This document shows positions 12,301 to 24,577 of a stretch of 64,000 nucleotides of DNA, piece by piece. Position numbers and translations under genes: made by a program. Location of the stretch: contig NC_012871.2 of assembly GCF_000003195.3 (NCBI RefSeq), positions 1,599,997 through 1,663,996 of the forward strand. Direction: 5' to 3'. The stretch's first letter is position 1. The number at the start of each line of letters is the position of its first letter. The notes beneath the pieces were generated by a model that was given only the letters and a program-made list of their open reading frames with translations, did not search any database and was not told where the DNA came from. Source of the stretch: Sorghum bicolor (lineage: Eukaryota > Streptophyta > Magnoliopsida > Poales > Poaceae).

Positions 12301-12899
12301 GTTGGCTGGTAAAGATGGTGATGCATCTGCTGCTAAGGCTGAAGGAGGCTCAGAAAACTCTGACGCTGAAAAAGAGCTAGAGCAGCTTACTAGCATATTG
12401 CCTGATCTTGAGAAGAAGGTAAACAGTTACAGATGCAATTTATCTTGCTTCATGAGCCTGGTAATGTATCAGTGATGAAGATGATTTGTCTTGCTTCTAA
12501 GGACTAATGACCTCTAATTTGTTGTGCATTTAGCTTGAGGACCTGGAGCAAGCAAACCCAAGCCCTGCCATGGATGAGATGTTGAAGACAATTGCATCCA
12601 GGGTAACTGACGGGATGCCAAGAGCTGCATCTTTTACTTCTTCCCAGATGGCAACCTCGAGCAATGGATTCGACTCCTCGGTTCTGTCTACGGCAGCAAC
12701 AACTGGAAGCACTGGAAGCACTGTGACTGACCTCGGGGTTGTTGGCAGAGGTGTCAAACGAGCTAGCATCAAGCCGATATCTGCTGAACCTGCTGCGAAG
12801 AAACCTGCACTTGATTCACCATCTCTCCAAGGTGATAGCAGCATCAACTCTGAGGTTGTCCCTGCAACACAGAATGGTGATGAGTCCATACCTAAGTAG
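9354..12899 (+). CDS. NASP: NASP/Sim3-type histone chaperone (SHNi-TPR protein), six exons
   Basis: Chaperone of the NASP/Sim3/Hif1 family, which binds histone H3 (and H1) and escorts it for nucleosome assembly. Predicted exons are 9354-9580, 10211-10446, 11352-11576, 11660-11750, 12175-12418 and 12534-12899. All introns are GT-AG and the frame stays open for 462 codons, close to the usual plant length. Residues 43-76 form the first TPR (ERAQELFDRGAKAIEDEDF). Residues from about 79 (HYGELAPECASTYFKYGCA) form the second. An acidic, Ser-rich insert follows, with a run of eight Asp encoded in exon 3, as is typical of the family. Exons 3-5 encode the SHNi-TPR core (SWKMLDIARAIVEKTPDN, then LVYELVSKIGDAIPYCAKAI). 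Exon 5 ends with a short coiled coil. The C-terminus has a Lys-rich stretch (VKRASIKP, AAKKPA) that may be the nuclear signal. Introns 2 and 4 are largest and were also duplicated near 29.5 and 35.8 kb. Confidence 0.93.
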
Positions 12900-14608
12900 A
12901 GTACCATTTTGTTAGCCCTACCGTAATGTTAACTTGCTGGAACATATTAGATGCGTATGTGGTTCTGTTTCCTCTTAATGTTGCCTCCCAGCTGGGCACT
13001 CTAGCTAAGCTATGTAAACGTTTGAGAAAGAACTACCGGAGCCATAGACTCATCCTGAGCGTCGTACCTTGTAAGATTATAAATTACTGAGATCCGTCAT
13101 GGCGGTAAGTATCTGCTATATCAAGTATGTTTAGTGATGTTTGCCCTCTGATGTGTGTGCTTGTGTTTTTTACGATATATAAATAAATATACATATCTGT
13201 GTTTCTTGGTTACGATGGGATATTTTGTTTCTTAGCATGATGGCGTTCTCTGTTCCGAATAAGCTATGATCAGTGAAATGTGCGTTAGCTTCAGTATCTC
13301 TCGACTCTTGAATGGTGTCCACAAGGTACTCTGTTACGGTTGCAGTGATGATTGTTCTACTCTGGTGACCAAGGTCATTTCATTTCTTCACGTGGTGGAT
13401 TGGACTATTGTGAACCTGTTTAGGATTCTGACCTTTGCCTGTGTCAGTCACATGTTGCAACACATGATGCTCCCATCCACCCCAACGCCAGCCCCGGCCC
13501 TGCCCTGCAGGATGATGAGTTGTGTAGATCTCCGAGACTGGAGGGACCACATGCAGAGCGAAGGTAGAGCGCGGCCACAGGGCAGGGCGATAATGGGCGC
13601 TCACGAAGTCACTTGTTCCATGCCCAGCACGTTTCTCCCTGGTGTTTGTCAGCTCACAGGTCACAACTTTGTTGCAGGTTGCTACTAGCATCTTGTTGGC
13701 ACCACGACGGCCGTCACAATTCTCAGTAGGACAATAGCTTAGTCATTAATTAATTAGTACTAAAGAGACACTGTACAAACACTAGTAGAGTGTTTGATTT
13801 GAGTGAGTTCATTGTCTACTTATTCCTCACAAGTTAATAATTAGTACTAGCACAATGAGCAGCGGAATGATACCGTCATGATGTACGAGCCGACTGTAAT
13901 CCGTGATCACATATTCAGAGTGGAGTGACTCCTCCATCCAAATACACTATAGATGTACGAGCCGACTGTAATCCGTGATCACCTATTCAGGCAAGTATAA
14001 AACCTGACATAATGAGCAGCAGAATTATACTACAAGGACAAGAATTACAACCCAATAACTAAGCTAAAGGTTTGACAATACACAATTAGCAGTACCAGCC
14101 TCAGGACTACAAATGTCTAGGGCTGCAATACAAGGTAGATTCAACAAGTTCATAGGGTAAATTAACGGGGAAGATCGCTCTCCAACCACTCGCTCACCAT
14201 ACCTACCTTTTGAGTGCAAAGAGAATAAGAACAAAAGAATGAAACTGTGTTTTCGATTGATTGAAATTGGGTATTTATACATGGTGAATAGACGCCTCAA
14301 ACGTACACGTCTATCCTATGATTAGATGAGACCCCAGGTTTAACAAATGATTAGATTTAATGTCTAGTCACTAATCCATGGGATGAGATTGCTCCAATAT
14401 GATCAGTTCTTAACACGTATAGACATCAACCATTGATTTCCATCATATCCACATTGGTAGTTAAAGACTCCACATTCGCTGCCTCATGACCTCAATCTTG
14501 ACAAGGGGTGGCCACTTCTTTGGAGGCCACATGTACCGCTTCCTCTTTGATGGAAGTACCAATATCATCTTCTTGGGATTGTAGGACCTGAACAACATTC
14601 TTGCACAT
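12900..14608 (+). other. NASP 3' UTR and downstream DNA (source of a later duplicate)
   Basis: The first 300 bases should hold the 3' UTR; AATAAA-like strings lie near 13180-13190 (AAATAAATA). No other gene is evident. From about 13210 on, the text recurs at 47471-48735 (for example ATGCTCCCATCCACCCCA at 13468 and 47667), showing that this block was copied together with the NASP 3' half. An extra GC-rich phrase at 13490-13540 is missing from the copy. Confidence 0.65.
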
Positions 14609-17576
14609 GTTTTAGTATCCTTTGCTAGACCCTGATGTGTACATTGATGAGTTTGACCACCTCTGTAAAAAGTTGACCCAATGTTGGTAGCTGACCTAGA
14701 CAACATAGCTGACCTAGAGTTGGTAGCCAACCTAGGTCGGGGAGGCCTGACCAATTTGACACCCATGGGTTGGGGAGAACCGGTTGGCAATCTGATACCC
14801 ACAGATTGGAGTGAGCCAGTTGCCAAGATACCAATATGAGATTGATCCGGGCCGCACCTCATCTGGGACTGAAAGGATGGGAAGTAGAACAGCGGCGGTG
14901 CAGCGGTGGTAGTAGGATATGGGACGGTGATGATAGGGACAATGACAAGCAGAGGAACAAAGATGAGGGGCAGCAACACCAGCAGAGGAGTGGCTGCTGG
15001 CAGCTAGGCCACTTTATAAAAAATATCGCTTCATATTGTTTGATCCAGGCTCTGAAGAACTAGAGTGTTTTTTGAGGGAAGAAGAACTAGAATCTTCATG
15101 AGGGGCTTCCTGTATTTCAATGTCAAGTATCTTTCTCCATCTCTATCAATGGACTTACCTGAAAGTGACAAACAAGGTGAATTGTTATACCGATAATATA
15201 CATAAGTTGAAAGAGAGGTGCATGATGTTGCAAAGACATACACATTCTAGGAGTCATAAACTTATATTAAGCTTATTCATTTTCCCACATCATTGGAAAG
15301 CTTCTTCTTTCTGCACATATAAAATAGTGATGAACCAGCAATGTAGAGATCAAAAGAGAATGAACTAGAGAGATGAACATGAGGGGATCAGAAAGTCAGA
15401 ATAGTCTATCATGGACATTTAAATTAAAGACAAGTCAAGCTTTAGCAACATGCCAACATCTCATAGCTGAACTCAGCCCCAACAAGAACAGTGAGAGAAA
15501 GCACATATACTACAAATTGCCCCAAAATAGAGAAGCATGACAAGCCCCCCATTAGGCATAACACTGCATCCTCATGCTCGATCCGCTTGGTAGACGCATT
15601 GTTCTGTCAACAGTTCTTCCCCTTTCCAGCCCTTCCCCACGGCAGGACGTCATCATCCATTACTACAACGGTAGTTTTGGCATGCAGGCAAAAACATTTT
15701 TCAAAGACACACAAAAATGTTTTTCAGTGACGGGCAATTAGTTCGCCTCTGCCAAATCATCTGGGTAAATTAGGATTAACAGAGGTTGACATCAAGATGG
15801 CAACGGGTACCCGAAACCTGAATACCCGACGGGTTTTACCCGATAAAAAGGCGGGTATGGAATGAATTTTCTACCCGTGGGTATGTTATTGGACAAAATC
15901 CTATACCCATCGGGTATGGCGGGTACGGGTGTGGGTGTGTACTACCCATACCCGCCTACCCGCGGGTAAAAAATACCCGTCAAAATAACTAGCCACCCTT
16001 GTCATTTTAGCCTATATAGCACATGAATTTGGTCTAAATCCAACTAAACTCTCCTAATATATATGTATATGAATTTGATTTTGTCATATGAATATTAGTT
16101 TGTAACTTGTTGGAGGTTTAGTATGATTTTCTTTGTGTAAATATATGATATTTATATGTAATTCTCGGGTATACTAGCGGGTGCGGGTTACCCGTCGGGT
16201 AGAAATTACCCGCGGGTGCGGGTATGGAATTATTTTTCTACCCGTGTGCGGGTACGGGTAACCCAACGGGTAAAATTTAGACTTCGCGGGTGCGGGTACG
16301 GGTGGCCACTACCCGTCGGGTATGTACCCGTTGCCATCTCTAGGTTGACATATGCTCTCCTGCATTAATGAATGAAAAAAATTAAAAAAATTGCAAGCCC
16401 ATTGGTTGGTTGCCGAGCCCATCGACATGCTACCACCGGCGCTGGATCCGCTATGGCGCCATTGGATCTGCGTGACCACCGCCGTTGGAGAGGCCCGTGC
16501 TCGCCTGATCCGTCGTGGGTGGGGCCTTGTAGTGCGCCATCGACAGATCTAGGTGGTCATCAGCCCTGACATCGCACCACAACTGACCGCTTTGCTTGTT
16601 TGGCCATGCACACATCGACTCCACATGGCTGCTCATCATTGCTTAGGGGTTTTCAAGGGTATTCATTGAATACCTTTTTGTTTACCGATGAATGGCATTT
16701 AAAGGTACAATCAATCATACATGGTAAAAAATAAGGTTGAGTAAATCATTTTTACCTTTTGAAATTTTGACAACATGTTCTTCAAATCTTGGGCCCGCCT
16801 CTAGTCGCACTAAGCCACGGGATCGTCGAAACCTAGTAGTGAGCGAGCAAGCAACACCACTCCGATACCTAGATGCCTCCGCCAAGGTCCCGTTCCACCT
16901 CTAGCGTCGTCGTAGCCTGATCCGCTGCTGTAGCCCCAAAACAAGGTGGAGACGTGGTGAGGGTTCCCGATCTCCGTCGTTGGAGTCAGATCTAGGGGCG
17001 GGAGAGCCGCTGCTGCTCGTCGCCGCTAGGATGGGGGGCGCCGCTTCTTGGGGACGCGAAGCGAGGGAGTCAGATCCAACGCTGTCGCTGCCCTAGCCTT
17101 AAGCACCACCACTTGGGGGTTAGCGGGGAGGGCACCGTTGTTTGGTGATTGGAGGAGGCACCACGACTCGGGGGTCTCGTCGTCAAGGAGCGAGTGAGCC
17201 GAGAACCAAAGCTCCCACCGTCGTGGTCTCACGAAGTGCCAGAGGCGGCGAACCGGTGGAATAGAGACAAAGTGTGGCACTAGGGTTTTGGGAGCCGCTT
17301 TTATACGTTCGCAACAAAACCCACCCGCTTTTGGGCCGGTTGAAAGGCCAACGCAGCCCAGGCCCAAGTTGGATGCATGTTCATTCTCCAACACTCGTCA
17401 AAATGATTTTTCTATCAGTATCACCAAAACACACAAGAAAACTTTATATTGTTCTATCGTATTTATTCTATTGATCTTGGTATTTTTTAATCCGTTCATA
17501 TGTAACTGACAAAAATATATAAATTTCCCTATCAGTTTGTCTTTAACCGACAGAGATTTTTTAGTTTTTAGTAGTG
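14609..17576. repeat. Repeat unit R1 (transposon-like, non-coding)
   Basis: This is a composite of blocks that recur elsewhere. The head (14609-14860, GTATCCTTTGCTAGACCCT) recurs at 18816 and 48740. The middle (15008-15530, CTCTGAAGAACTAGAG, CATCATTGGAAAGCTTC) recurs at 19438 and 25432. The tail (16643-17400, GGGGTTTTCAAGGGTATTCA) recurs at 21630, 26550 and 27700. The right edge reads TTTTTAGTAGTG at 17565-17576, like the terminus of a CACTA element, but no matching CACTA start or 3-bp duplication was found. The minus-strand frame at 17026-17394 is probably fortuitous. A hAT element is inserted at 15792-16342. Confidence 0.6.
15792..16342. mobile_element. Non-autonomous hAT element (AGATGGCAACGGGTAC family)
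   Basis: Ends TCAAGATGGCAACGGGTACC and GTACCCGTTGCCATCTCTA are inverted repeats. Flanking GGTTGACA occurs at 15784-15791 and 16343-16350, a perfect 8-bp target duplication as hAT transposases make. Other copies of the host repeat (near 26200) lack this 551-bp segment, confirming the insertion. The interior is packed with CGGGTA/TACCCG motifs in both orientations near each end, presumably transposase-binding subterminal repeats. There is no coding frame. Confidence 0.88.
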
Positions 17577-17617
17577 CTCCATGATAAGTTGGATGCTACG
17601 TGTCGACGAAAGCTGGT

Positions 17618-18059
17618 TGACAGTATATCTTGGGGTATACCCACGGTAGTAGTTTATCGGTAGGCAGGTACACAAGCTACGAACTTGATGGTGACGCAAG
17701 ACACAAACAAAGATTTTATCCATGTCGGCCACCGTGAGGGCGTAACACCTATGTCCTGCGTCTGATTGTATTGATTTGAGTTGTGTTCAGATGAGTTGAC
17801 CTGAGGGGGTCCCTTACCCCTCCTTATATAGTCCGGGGGACAAGGTTACAAATCTAGAAACTAATCCTAGTCGGTTACAATTGCCATAGATAGTTCGATA
17901 TCAACCTATTCTAACTGACCAGGATCTTGCTTGATCTCCACGTCTTGTTTCCTTACGCAAAACTCCGAGTAGATGGATCAAGCTACGAATCTTCTTGTAG
18001 CGGGCCAAATCTCTCGGCCCAAGTCTAGCCATAAGGGTATAGGGGTTTATACCCCCACA
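17618..18059 (-). mobile_element. Solo or orphan LTR, about 442 bp, minus orientation
   Basis: Read on the minus strand the segment begins TGTGGGGGTATAAACCCC and ends ATATACTGTCA, so it has TG...CA ends with the paired TATACCC/GGGTATA phrases common in grass Ty3 LTRs. A TATA box, CTATATAAGGAGGGG on the minus strand, lies at about 17824-17831 and would drive transcription leftward. No matching 5-bp duplication was found and no internal region follows, so it is either an old solo LTR or a fragment. Confidence 0.6.
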
Positions 18060-18815
18060 CTATTGCATGCCCTAACCAAAATGGTGACAAGATAATGGTG
18101 ACCTAAAGTTGTTGCTTGTCAAATATGTAGCAGCTACTTCTCTATTTATGTATGCTACCTATGATGGATGCAGCTATGTAAGTATGTAAGCTTGGTTGTT
18201 GTACAACAAGTAGTTACAGAAATGTAATATCAGACTTCTTTATCTGGAATGGTAAGTATATATTAATGCATGCGATGTTTTAAAGATAGCAATGTATGGT
18301 ACTTTGCAATTGAGATTGTCTCTATTGCCTTTTGTCAATGAATTTAGTTTCAAAAAAGAACCCAATAGATTTGTGAACTTATGTACTAATCAAAAAATTG
18401 GGCTATAATGAGCTAAATGATACTGTCATGATGTGCAAGCCAAGGAGCATGTAAAGCAAGCATGCTTTTTGTTCAAGTTGTGAAAGAAAGCATCAACAAT
18501 TTGGTCCTTGAACCAACAGATGGGGCTAAAATGATCTAAATGGTTCAATTTTGGAAAGGATATATCTCAGGTTGAAGCCTTACAAGGAAAGTTAGCGACA
18601 TGAAGCTAATAAAGTGAGTAATGGCTGACTGACATTCACAGAACTAATAGGAAATAAGCTCTTCATAAACAGAGTATGCACAAACAATAGTGACATGCAT
18701 GACGAGTTACCTGACACAAAACTACATGCATATGCTAATTCAGTAATTCACCAAAGAGAGTGGACCACCAGGCTATAAAATCACAATAGCAATGTCTAAC
18801 AGAAAAGCGCATTAG
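18060..18815. other. Spacer between repeat units, nothing recognised
   Basis: AT-rich DNA with no protein motif, no clear transposon ends and no RNA gene. The text near 18780-18815 leads into the head of repeat unit R2. Confidence 0.45.
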
Positions 18816-21800
18816 TGTTTAGTATCCCTTGCTAGACCCTAATATGTACATTGATGAGGTTGACCACCTTTGCAAAGTCGACCCAGATAGCTGACCCATA
18901 CTTGGTAGCCGACTTGGGTCGGGTAGGCTTGGCCAAACTGACACCCATGCTTTGGGGAGAACCGGTTGCCAATCTGATAACTATGGGTTGGGATGAACCA
19001 GTTGCCAATCTAACCCCACTGGATGGGGAATACTAGCCAATCTAACACTGCTTGAGGAGGCCAAGCCATAGTCTGGGCTGGGGAGCCCAGTCTTCCAACA
19101 TATGGGGTAATAGCAACACCAGCTGGGACGCACAAATGGGGTAATAGTAAATGGCTAGGATGCACGGATGGGGTAATAAAAACTCTAGTTAGGATGCTCC
19201 TCTAGAGCAGATGAGCTGACATGGATGGAGCACAAACCATTATTGCACACCAAATAACTTTCATGGTAGTGGATCACCCAAAATTAAAATTGGGACCAGT
19301 AGGAAGTGGATCTGGGCCACATGTCATCTAGTACTCGAAGGAAGCCAATCGCCGGTGGCGGCGACAGTGGCATGAATTGGAGTGGTGGCTATGGCAATAG
19401 GAACAATAACTACCAAGAGAAGTGAATGTGAGATAATCCTTTCCACTTTATAAAATATCACTTCATATTGTTTTATCTAGGCTCTGAAGAACTAATTTTT
19501 TTTGAGGTAACAAGAATTAGAATCTTCATGAGGGGCTTCCTACATGAATCTTTCGTGATCTTTCTCAATGGACTTACCTGAAAGTGTCAAACAAGGTGAA
19601 TCACTGTACGAACAGTGTATCAAGCATAAGTTGAAAGAGAGGTGCATGATGAGGAAAATACATATATACATATATTCTGGGCATATAAGCATATATCAAG
19701 CTTATCCGTTTTCCCATATCATTGGAAAGCTTCCTCTTTCTGCACATGTGTAAAATAGTGATGAACCAACAATGTAGATAAAATAAATGAACTAGAGGGG
19801 ATGAGGAAGTCAGAATAGTATATCATGGACATTTAAATTATAGACATGTCAAGGTTTAGGACTCGCAAGCCTCCATGTCTCCTCCCCACACGAGGGACTC
19901 CAGTGAGCTGCCTCTTTCCCTCTCCTCCCCTCTTCTGCTACACTACGGCCAGAGCTGGCCGCCTGCAAGGCCATGTGGCTCACTAGGATGGTGGCGGAGG
20001 GCCCCCTCTCATTTTCGGCGGTGTGGTGGCATGGACTGCGGTGCGTTGGCGGCATGGCCTCGCTCGAGGTGTGTGGAGCTTAGTGGGGCTGCCTGGCCGT
20101 GGCTACGGGTGGCATCGACCTGAGCTCAGGCTAGCATAGGGGCCTGTAGTGGCGGTATCTCCTTCTCTTCCCTTTTACTGTGTCGTTCCTCCTTGCGTGC
20201 AATGCTGCTGGCATTGGCCTAGGCTGCTTCAGGGCTGGGGTGGCCAGATCCGGTGCTCTAGTAGCCGGATCTAGCACTACCAGGTTAGTCGAGGGGTGTC
20301 ATCAATGGTGGCGCCCATGGTTGTACTATGAATCCCTCAAAACACAAGAAGCACGACAAGCCCCCCATCAGGCATGATACCACATCCTTGTGCTTGATCC
20401 GCGTGGTTGGCACGTCGTTCAATTAACACTTCTTCCTATTTCTCTGGCCTGGCCACACTGTGGGAGGTCATTGTCAGAGTTGGACTCATCCAACATGTAT
20501 TGCAACCCAAGTTATTAGGACCGGACCGGATATCGAAGTGGTGAGGCTATCGGTTCACTAGTTCACTGGTTCAACTATTAGAACCGGTTAAGCCGTCGGT
20601 TCGATTATTTTGGACCGGATGAATTGAACTGGCCATAAATACTTTAAATCGGTGTAATATAATGTCATATATATTAGGTAATTAGCAACACATGGTTATC
20701 ATATATACAAATAAGCTAAAGAACATATTTATATAACCATCTTTGAAGTAATCTAGCCACCATTCCACAACAGCTACTCCAAAATCAATATGTGTATGTT
20801 GACGATTCTTAACTCAAATAATCTTTTTTTTTTTTGCAAAAACTTAACTCAAATAATCTGACTGTAAAAAAGCAATAAATGACAACATTTAATAATGCAT
20901 CGTAGAGACTGTAATTTAACAGGTTATACCCTTAAAAGAATTAACATGTTCTAAAATGGACTTAAATAGTAATTAAATATTTACTGTTGAAAATAATCTC
21001 AAATATGCTGAGATAAAGTGTACCAGAGATCGTCAAGATCATCAAAATAGACACTAGTGTATTATTTACGTATTTTAGAGCTGGAATGAAAAAGATAACT
21101 GTTCGCTTGAGCCGAATCTGTCAGCCATCCAGCAGTGTTTTTCTCTCACAACAAATCAGCCAACGGTACTTTCTGCCATGGCTTATCAGCCAAACGAAAA
21201 GAATGGAGCAGCGCCTAGCAGCAAGTATTGTATGCATGCACATGCCGTGCTCAAACACGCAGGCGGCAGCAGTAGACAGACACACAAACACGCAGGCGGC
21301 GGTAGCAGACACACCAGGGCCTAGCACCAGTTGCACAAGCAGGAGGCAGCAGCACGTGCAGTCGCGCACCATCGGACAAGATTCCCAGGCCGGAACGGTT
21401 CGGACAGAACCAGCCGGTTCACCTGTTCTATAAAAAACCGTAGGTTCACCCAATTTTTACCGGTCCAATTGTATGTACGGTCCTTTAAGTGAACCGGGAC
21501 CGCTATAATCTCTGATTTGGTCTTTTACCGGTCGAACCGCCGGTCCGGTCCGGTCCCAATAACTAGGATTGCAACTACCGTTTATCCAGCCACACGCGCA
21601 ACTGCTCCACAGGTTTGCTCATCGTTGCCATGGTATTCAAGGTATTCATTGAATACCCATTATTTTTAATGATCAATGGTATTTAAAGGTACAACCAATT
21701 ATATATGTTAAAAACAAGGGTTGAATCAATCCATTTGTTTACCTTTTGAAAATTTGAATACGCATTCTTGAAATCTTGGGCCTGCCTCTGGTCGCGCTAA

Positions 21801-22360
21801 GCTATATAGGATCATCGAGACCCGATGGTGAGTGAGCAATAAGCAACGCCACTCTGGTACCTAGATGCCCCCGCCAAGCTCTTGCTGCATCTCTAGTGCC
21901 ACCGCTGCTACCTGATCTGAGATGGCTAGGATTTGGTGGTGGGTTTGCGGTGCAGTGGTGAGGCACCATTTATAGCGACACCAAGGTTATGTCAGGTGCT
22001 GTGTGGAGGAAGTGTGGCAGATTTGGAAGGTGGTGACAAGATGGCGGTCAACGTGACCTGTGGGGTGGAGGCTTGGAGGTGGTGGTGTTCGGCATGATGA
22101 CCGGCAGAAGCTTGAGGGCTGCAAGGGAACTAGTAACGTCCACGACTGCGTAGGAAGAGCAAGGATGACAGCAAGGTCTTGCAATTTGTACCTTTTGCTA
22201 CGTCCAACAATTGAATCACTGTGCAAAAAGCAAGTATTTGTGGACTTGTTTGGAAACAAAAAAAATTGTTGTAAAATATGTTTTCTTCTGGTATCCACTT
22301 GATTATAAAAGAGGGATATATATAATGCTACTAGGTATGATAATGTAATCATTGTACATG
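18816..22360. repeat. Repeat unit R2 (divergent copy of R1)
   Basis: It has the same block order as R1: head (18816-19010, GTACATTGATGAGG), a Gly/Asn-codon-rich middle (19260-19440) that R1 has largely lost, CTCTGAAGAACTA block (19438-19862), GACAAGCCCCCCATCAGGCA block (20355-20490), and GGTATTCATTGAATAC tail (21630-22360). An unrelated GC-rich piece at about 19862-20345 interrupts it. A hAT element sits at 20507-21567. Its head continues like the repeat unit that is split by the Tat element at 48957/63242. Confidence 0.6.
20507..21567. mobile_element. Non-autonomous hAT element (GGACCGGACCGG family)
   Basis: Ends CCAAGTTATTAGGACCGGA and TCCGGTCCCAATAACTAGG are inverted repeats. ATTGCAAC flanks both sides (20499-20506 and 21568-21575), a perfect 8-bp duplication. 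Subterminal GGTTCGA/ACCGG motifs are dense at each end. The 1061-bp interior contains a block near 21090-21200 (TTTTTCTCTCACAACAAATC) that looks like an older MITE remnant. There is no transposase frame. Confidence 0.85.
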
Positions 22361-22650
22361 CCGCAATGGGGAGTAAGGTGATCAGCGAATCATCGAACCT
22401 CAGAAGAAAAATCTCATATCTCCATTGTTCCCGTGGTTTGCATATTCAACAATTACTCTTTACTTTGTGCAATCTCATGCCTGTGTGGTTGTTTTGCTCA
22501 CTTGCTTGTTTGCCTCAAGTAGTTTTTGTAGTTGTTTGAGTAGTTGCTAGTTCTAGTGGTAGCTTGTTGTTTACCATGCTAACTAGAATTGTGTAGGAGC
22601 TTGTCTTGGTTTTGACACTCTTTTCTGCTTCTCTTCTTGCTTTGAGACAT

Positions 22651-24577
22651 TTAAGTGTCAAGATTCATGGAAAGGAATGTTGCGTCCAAGTTAGAGAGAA
22701 GACAAATAGAATTAAGTAGCAGAAATCCTTCTGGGACAATATGATTTTTCTCAATGTAGGGCCATTGATTTTTTGAGGACGTTTTCGTGTCCAGATACCT
22801 GTAATGTGGTATCCGGTGAGAAAATCGAAATACCTCAACTGAAGGTATATGAAATGGGGATTTATCCTTGGCTGCCACAAGTAAGGCCTTGTTTAGTTCA
22901 CTCCAAAATCCAAAAACTGTTCAAGATTCTCCATCAAATCGAATCTTGTAGCACATGCATGGAGCATTAAATATAGATTAAAAAAATAACTAATTTTACA
23001 TTTTGCCTATAATTTATGAGACAAATCTTTTGAGCCTAGTTAGTCCATGATTGGACAATAATTGTCAAATACAAACGAAAGTGCTACAATAGCCAAACCC
23101 AACATTTTTCGCCAACTAAACAAGGCCTAAGCCACGAAAGCCCTTAATCCTGATGAGTGGGATAACATTGGAGCTATCATTGTCTGACATGTCTGACAGT
23201 ACTTCCACAACTTCATACTCATAGGACCTGTTCTTATCTGCATCTGAGCTTCAATGCTTACTCCATCCCTTGTAAAGAGCCCATACCTCACCCCTTAGGG
23301 GATATATTTCATACACCATCATTTTGTTTTTTGCAGAACCTTTTTTACCTGAAACTCTTTTCACATAGATTTGCTTCCCTTCAACTGTATGAGATGTTTA
23401 TTTTGCTAGACACATGATTTTGAGACTATTGCCTGTCAGCACTAGTGATGCCACCCTCTAATATTTGATTACAGTTCAAGTTTTTTTTCCATCAGAGTTA
23501 TTCTGGCTAATTTTGCCATCAACATGTTGCTTTGTCCTGTCAGACCTACCAAGATTGTAGGATCCTGACCCTGGCATATAGTTGATGCTTGCTCTCTGGC
23601 CAGCTTATTTAATTGGTCAACAACTTTTGAGTCAGCAGTATCTGCCATTGATCTTCCAACAATATGTTCTTATCTGTCTCTGTTATTCTAATTTTCCCCA
23701 GTACCATCTCAGGCCTGTTAGATTTCTTCACACCACCTGCACTCCAATGTCCTTCTTTGTATGCACAGGAGGACTTGACAGGGTGACCTTGTTCACAGGG
23801 AGTATTATGCTGTTGCTCTTGGAACATGCTTTCAGGAACTTGAGAATCACTAATCACGCTTGATAAAGTGGGCATGGGCTCCTCTGGTTTCTTCTTATTA
23901 GCTTCCTTTGGCACATTTTGTGATCCATTATCTTCCTTTACGAGTCATGTTCTAACATTGGTGCTTCCCAATCCTATACACGGTATGCAGTGAATTTCTT
24001 GTTGCATGTCTGACAGACGACCACTCAGTTCAGGACTTTTTTGATGTACTGGAACCAATATTTACAATGTGGGCAGTTCTCCAAAATGTTGGACTAGATC
24101 CAGACACACTCCCTGTATTTGCATCAGTTTTGTTTGATGGTTTCTTGTTATTAGCTTCCTTTAGCACATTTTGTGATCCATACATCAGTCATGTTCAGTT
24201 CGCTTTGCTGGATAGGACAGAATATGCAGCCACCAACTTGAATGCATCTTGAGCACCAGGAAAACTATTTTACCTGGATGAGTTGAAAGTGCAATTTTGC
24301 AATATTGCTTGGATATCATGGTTTCATCTGCTGTTTCTTCCACTTGAAGTGTTCCGTACAAGTCTTTCTCACCACCCACAATAGATTCTGCCACACAGAG
24401 TATATCACAGATGATTCACAACTGGGACATATTCTCGGCCAGCTCTGGACTAAGCTCTTGAGCTTGAAGTATAATTATTTGTTGGGTATGACGGAAATCA
24501 TTCTTCTCCATCTTCACTACAGCAATTTTCTTGGCCTTGGAGGCCTCTTCTCTATTGTGGTCGCTTATATTCTCCAT
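22651..24577 (-). pseudogene. Broken DnaJ-DUF3444 protein gene
   Basis: Plant DnaJ-DUF3444 proteins are J-domain cochaperones with a C-terminal DUF3444. Reading leftward from a candidate Met at 24577, the N-terminal helix region is present (NREEASKAKKIAVVKMEKND). The J-domain follows (GGEKDLYGTLQVEETADE, 24394-24185), but its HPD motif reads HPG. A zinc ribbon (CPHCKYWF ... CQTCNKKFTAYRV) lies near 24075-23975. The DUF3444 start (GEVWALYKGWSKH) lies near 23300, and its end (AAKDKSPFHIPSVEVFRFSH) at 22878-22651. Inactivation is plain: a stop inside the zinc ribbon, a TGA where Trp is expected after WSKH, several frame changes, and a Tourist MITE inside DUF3444. The motifs are seen directly; the family assignment is from memory of the domain order. 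Confidence 0.82.
22885..23127 (+). mobile_element. Tourist MITE (GGCCTTGTTTAGTTC family) inside DUF3444
   Basis: Ends GGCCTTGTTTAGTTCACT and AACTAAACAAGGCC with TAA on both sides (22882-22884, 23128-23130). It interrupts the DUF3444 coding text between IRIKGF and AAKDKSPF. The family is the same as the copies upstream of NASP. Confidence 0.87.

Noticed and set aside
13266..13688. Frame of 140 codons downstream of NASP
   Set aside because: Its copy at 47500-47860 has indels that do not preserve any frame, so it is not under coding constraint.
17026..17394. Minus-strand frame resembling the one at 26908-27225
   Set aside because: Similarity follows the shared repeat units R1 and R3; frames differ, contain no domain and look non-coding.
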